Source: an uncultured Clostridia bacterium (GTDB lineage Bacteria > Bacillota > Clostridia > Christensenellales > Borkfalkiaceae). From it: a DNA stretch of 7,132 nt. This document shows positions 6,810-7,132 of the stretch, piece after piece. The number at the start of each line of letters is the position of its first letter. Position 1 is the stretch's first letter. A model generated the notes under the pieces. The model was not told where the DNA came from. It was given only the letters and a program-made list of their open reading frames with translations, and made no database searches. The position numbers and the translations under genes were made by a program. Location: assembly GCA_947174175.1 (NCBI GenBank), contig CAMWHW010000051.1:1-7132 (forward strand), given 5' to 3'.

Positions 6810-6846
6810 GCGCGCGGCTTTTAAAAAGCCGCGCGCTTTAATATTT
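6810..6846 (+). terminator. Rho-independent terminator after the giant lipoprotein gene
   Basis: GCGCGCGGCTT (6810-6820) pairs perfectly with AAGCCGCGCGC (6826-6836), an 11-bp GC-rich stem with a 5-nt loop TTAAA, followed by TTTAATATTT. The hairpin is very stable but the T-tract is interrupted by A residues, so termination could be leaky. It starts 30 bases after the stop codon. The tail overlaps the -35 element of the yqfC promoter candidate. Confidence 0.88.
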
Positions 6847-6867
6847 ACCGCCGATTAAGCATAAACT
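6839..6867 (+). promoter_or_regulatory. SigE-like (mother-cell sporulation) promoter of yqfC
   Basis: TAATATT (6839-6845) fits the SigE -35 consensus KMATATT in full. After 14 bases, CATAAACT (6860-6867) matches the -10 consensus CATACAnT except at position five. The spacing is the usual one for SigE. In Bacillus subtilis yqfC is a member of the SigE regulon, so the match has biological sense. The expected start point, about 6-8 bases after the -10, falls on or next to the yqfC ATG at 6873. Confidence 0.68.
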
Positions 6868-6872
6868 ATCAT

Positions 6873-7118
6873 ATGAAACTTTTGCAGCAGATTTTAAGGG
6901 AAGCGGGCGCTGATCTGGATAAGTCGTTCACGGTAATTCCCTCGTTTGGCGGTTATTTCAAGTCGGTAAAGCGCGTTGAAGACTACTCACCCGAGCGCAT
7001 AGTGCTCTCGCTAAACAAGATGCGGTTGACAGTGGTGGGCGAAAAGCTTATAATAGACAAGTATTTTCAGCAGGACTTGCTCATTCGCGGTAATATTTCG
7101 GGGGTAAGCTTTGAATAA
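6873..7118 (+). CDS. yqfC: Sporulation protein YqfC (YabP/YqfC family)
   Basis: This 81-residue protein matches the YabP/YqfC family, small beta-rich sporulation proteins usually of about 80-100 residues; Bacillus subtilis YqfC is slightly longer. The recognisable part is the C-terminal two thirds: YSPERIVLSLNKMRLTVVG (residues about 38-56), then a strand LIIDKYFQQDLLIRG (about 59-73) and the ending ISGVSFE, which line up by eye with the family's h-x-h-x-G and LLI-x-G strands. No signal peptide or membrane segment is seen. In Bacillus, yqfC and yqfD are mother-cell genes of the SigE regulon needed for efficient sporulation; the molecular role is unknown. The ATG at 6873 is the only good start, but no Shine-Dalgarno precedes it, which fits a possibly leaderless transcript from the SigE-like promoter just upstream. 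It overlaps the next gene by 8 bases. An alternative assignment to YabP itself is less likely given the yqfD-like start downstream. Confidence 0.87.
   Translation: MKLLQQILREAGADLDKSFTVIPSFGGYFKSVKRVEDYSPERIVLSLNKMRLTVVGEKLIIDKYFQQDLLIRGNISGVSFE
7100..7104 (+). promoter_or_regulatory. Ribosome binding site deciding the TTG start of yqfD
   Basis: GGGGG (7100-7104) can pair with the 16S CCUCC through one G-U pair and lies six bases before the TTG at 7111. It is inside the end of yqfC. It is the reason for choosing the TTG, as no ATG or GTG start is seen between here and the window end. Confidence 0.6.
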
Positions 7119-7132
7119 TATCGTCGAATTTT
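7111..7132 (+). CDS. yqfD: Start of sporulation protein YqfD (partial, runs off the window)
   Basis: Only the first seven codons are present, reading M-N-N-I-V-E-F from a TTG start that overlaps the last 8 bases of yqfC in another frame. This opening resembles clostridial YqfD proteins, which start with a short hydrophobic-charged segment, and yqfD is the standard neighbour of yqfC. The overlap implies translational coupling and one shared transcript. The identity rests mainly on gene order because so little sequence is visible. Confidence 0.6.

Overview
The window looks like a piece of chromosome from an endospore-forming Bacillota, most likely a Clostridia-type gut or anaerobic lineage. The evidence is a near-certain yqfC sporulation gene at the right end, the first codons of yqfD after it, a consensus housekeeping promoter in an AT-rich spacer, a Bacillota-style lipoprotein signal peptide, and BspA/InlB-type surface modules. 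Coding DNA is GC-balanced, with many GCG, GGC and GAC codons, while the spacers are AT-rich. The exact taxon cannot be read from the sequence.

Layout. Bases 1-124 are AT-rich spacer with no gene I can support. A perfect SigA promoter (TTGACA, 17 bp, TATAAT) at 125-153 drives one very large gene. Its roughly 60-nt leader can fold into a nested hairpin (161-206) that ends at a weak ribosome binding site. The gene (220-6780, 2186 codons) encodes a giant surface lipoprotein. Its parts in order are: signal peptide and lipobox; a beta-rich N-terminal domain; a Tyr/acid-rich linker; a long body with four diverged copies of a helix / acidic linker / helix / beta-hairpin repeat; a further beta/alpha region; two tandem beta repeats; a BspA-like LRR_5 patch; an InlB-like FxGW repeat; and a short beta-rich tail. 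Tandem stop codons and a strong hairpin terminator (6810-6846) follow.

The second unit is the sporulation pair yqfC (6873-7118) and yqfD (TTG start at 7111, cut off by the window end), overlapping by 8 bases and so probably translationally coupled. A good match to a mother-cell SigE promoter lies at 6839-6867. Its -35 element sits inside the T-rich tail of the preceding terminator, and its -10 element lies so close to the yqfC ATG that the transcript may be leaderless.

The two units appear to be regulated separately: a constitutive-looking promoter for an envelope-anchored giant protein, and a sporulation promoter for yqfCD. No functional link between them is evident. The least explained object here is the repeat-built body of the giant lipoprotein, whose family I do not recognise by name.
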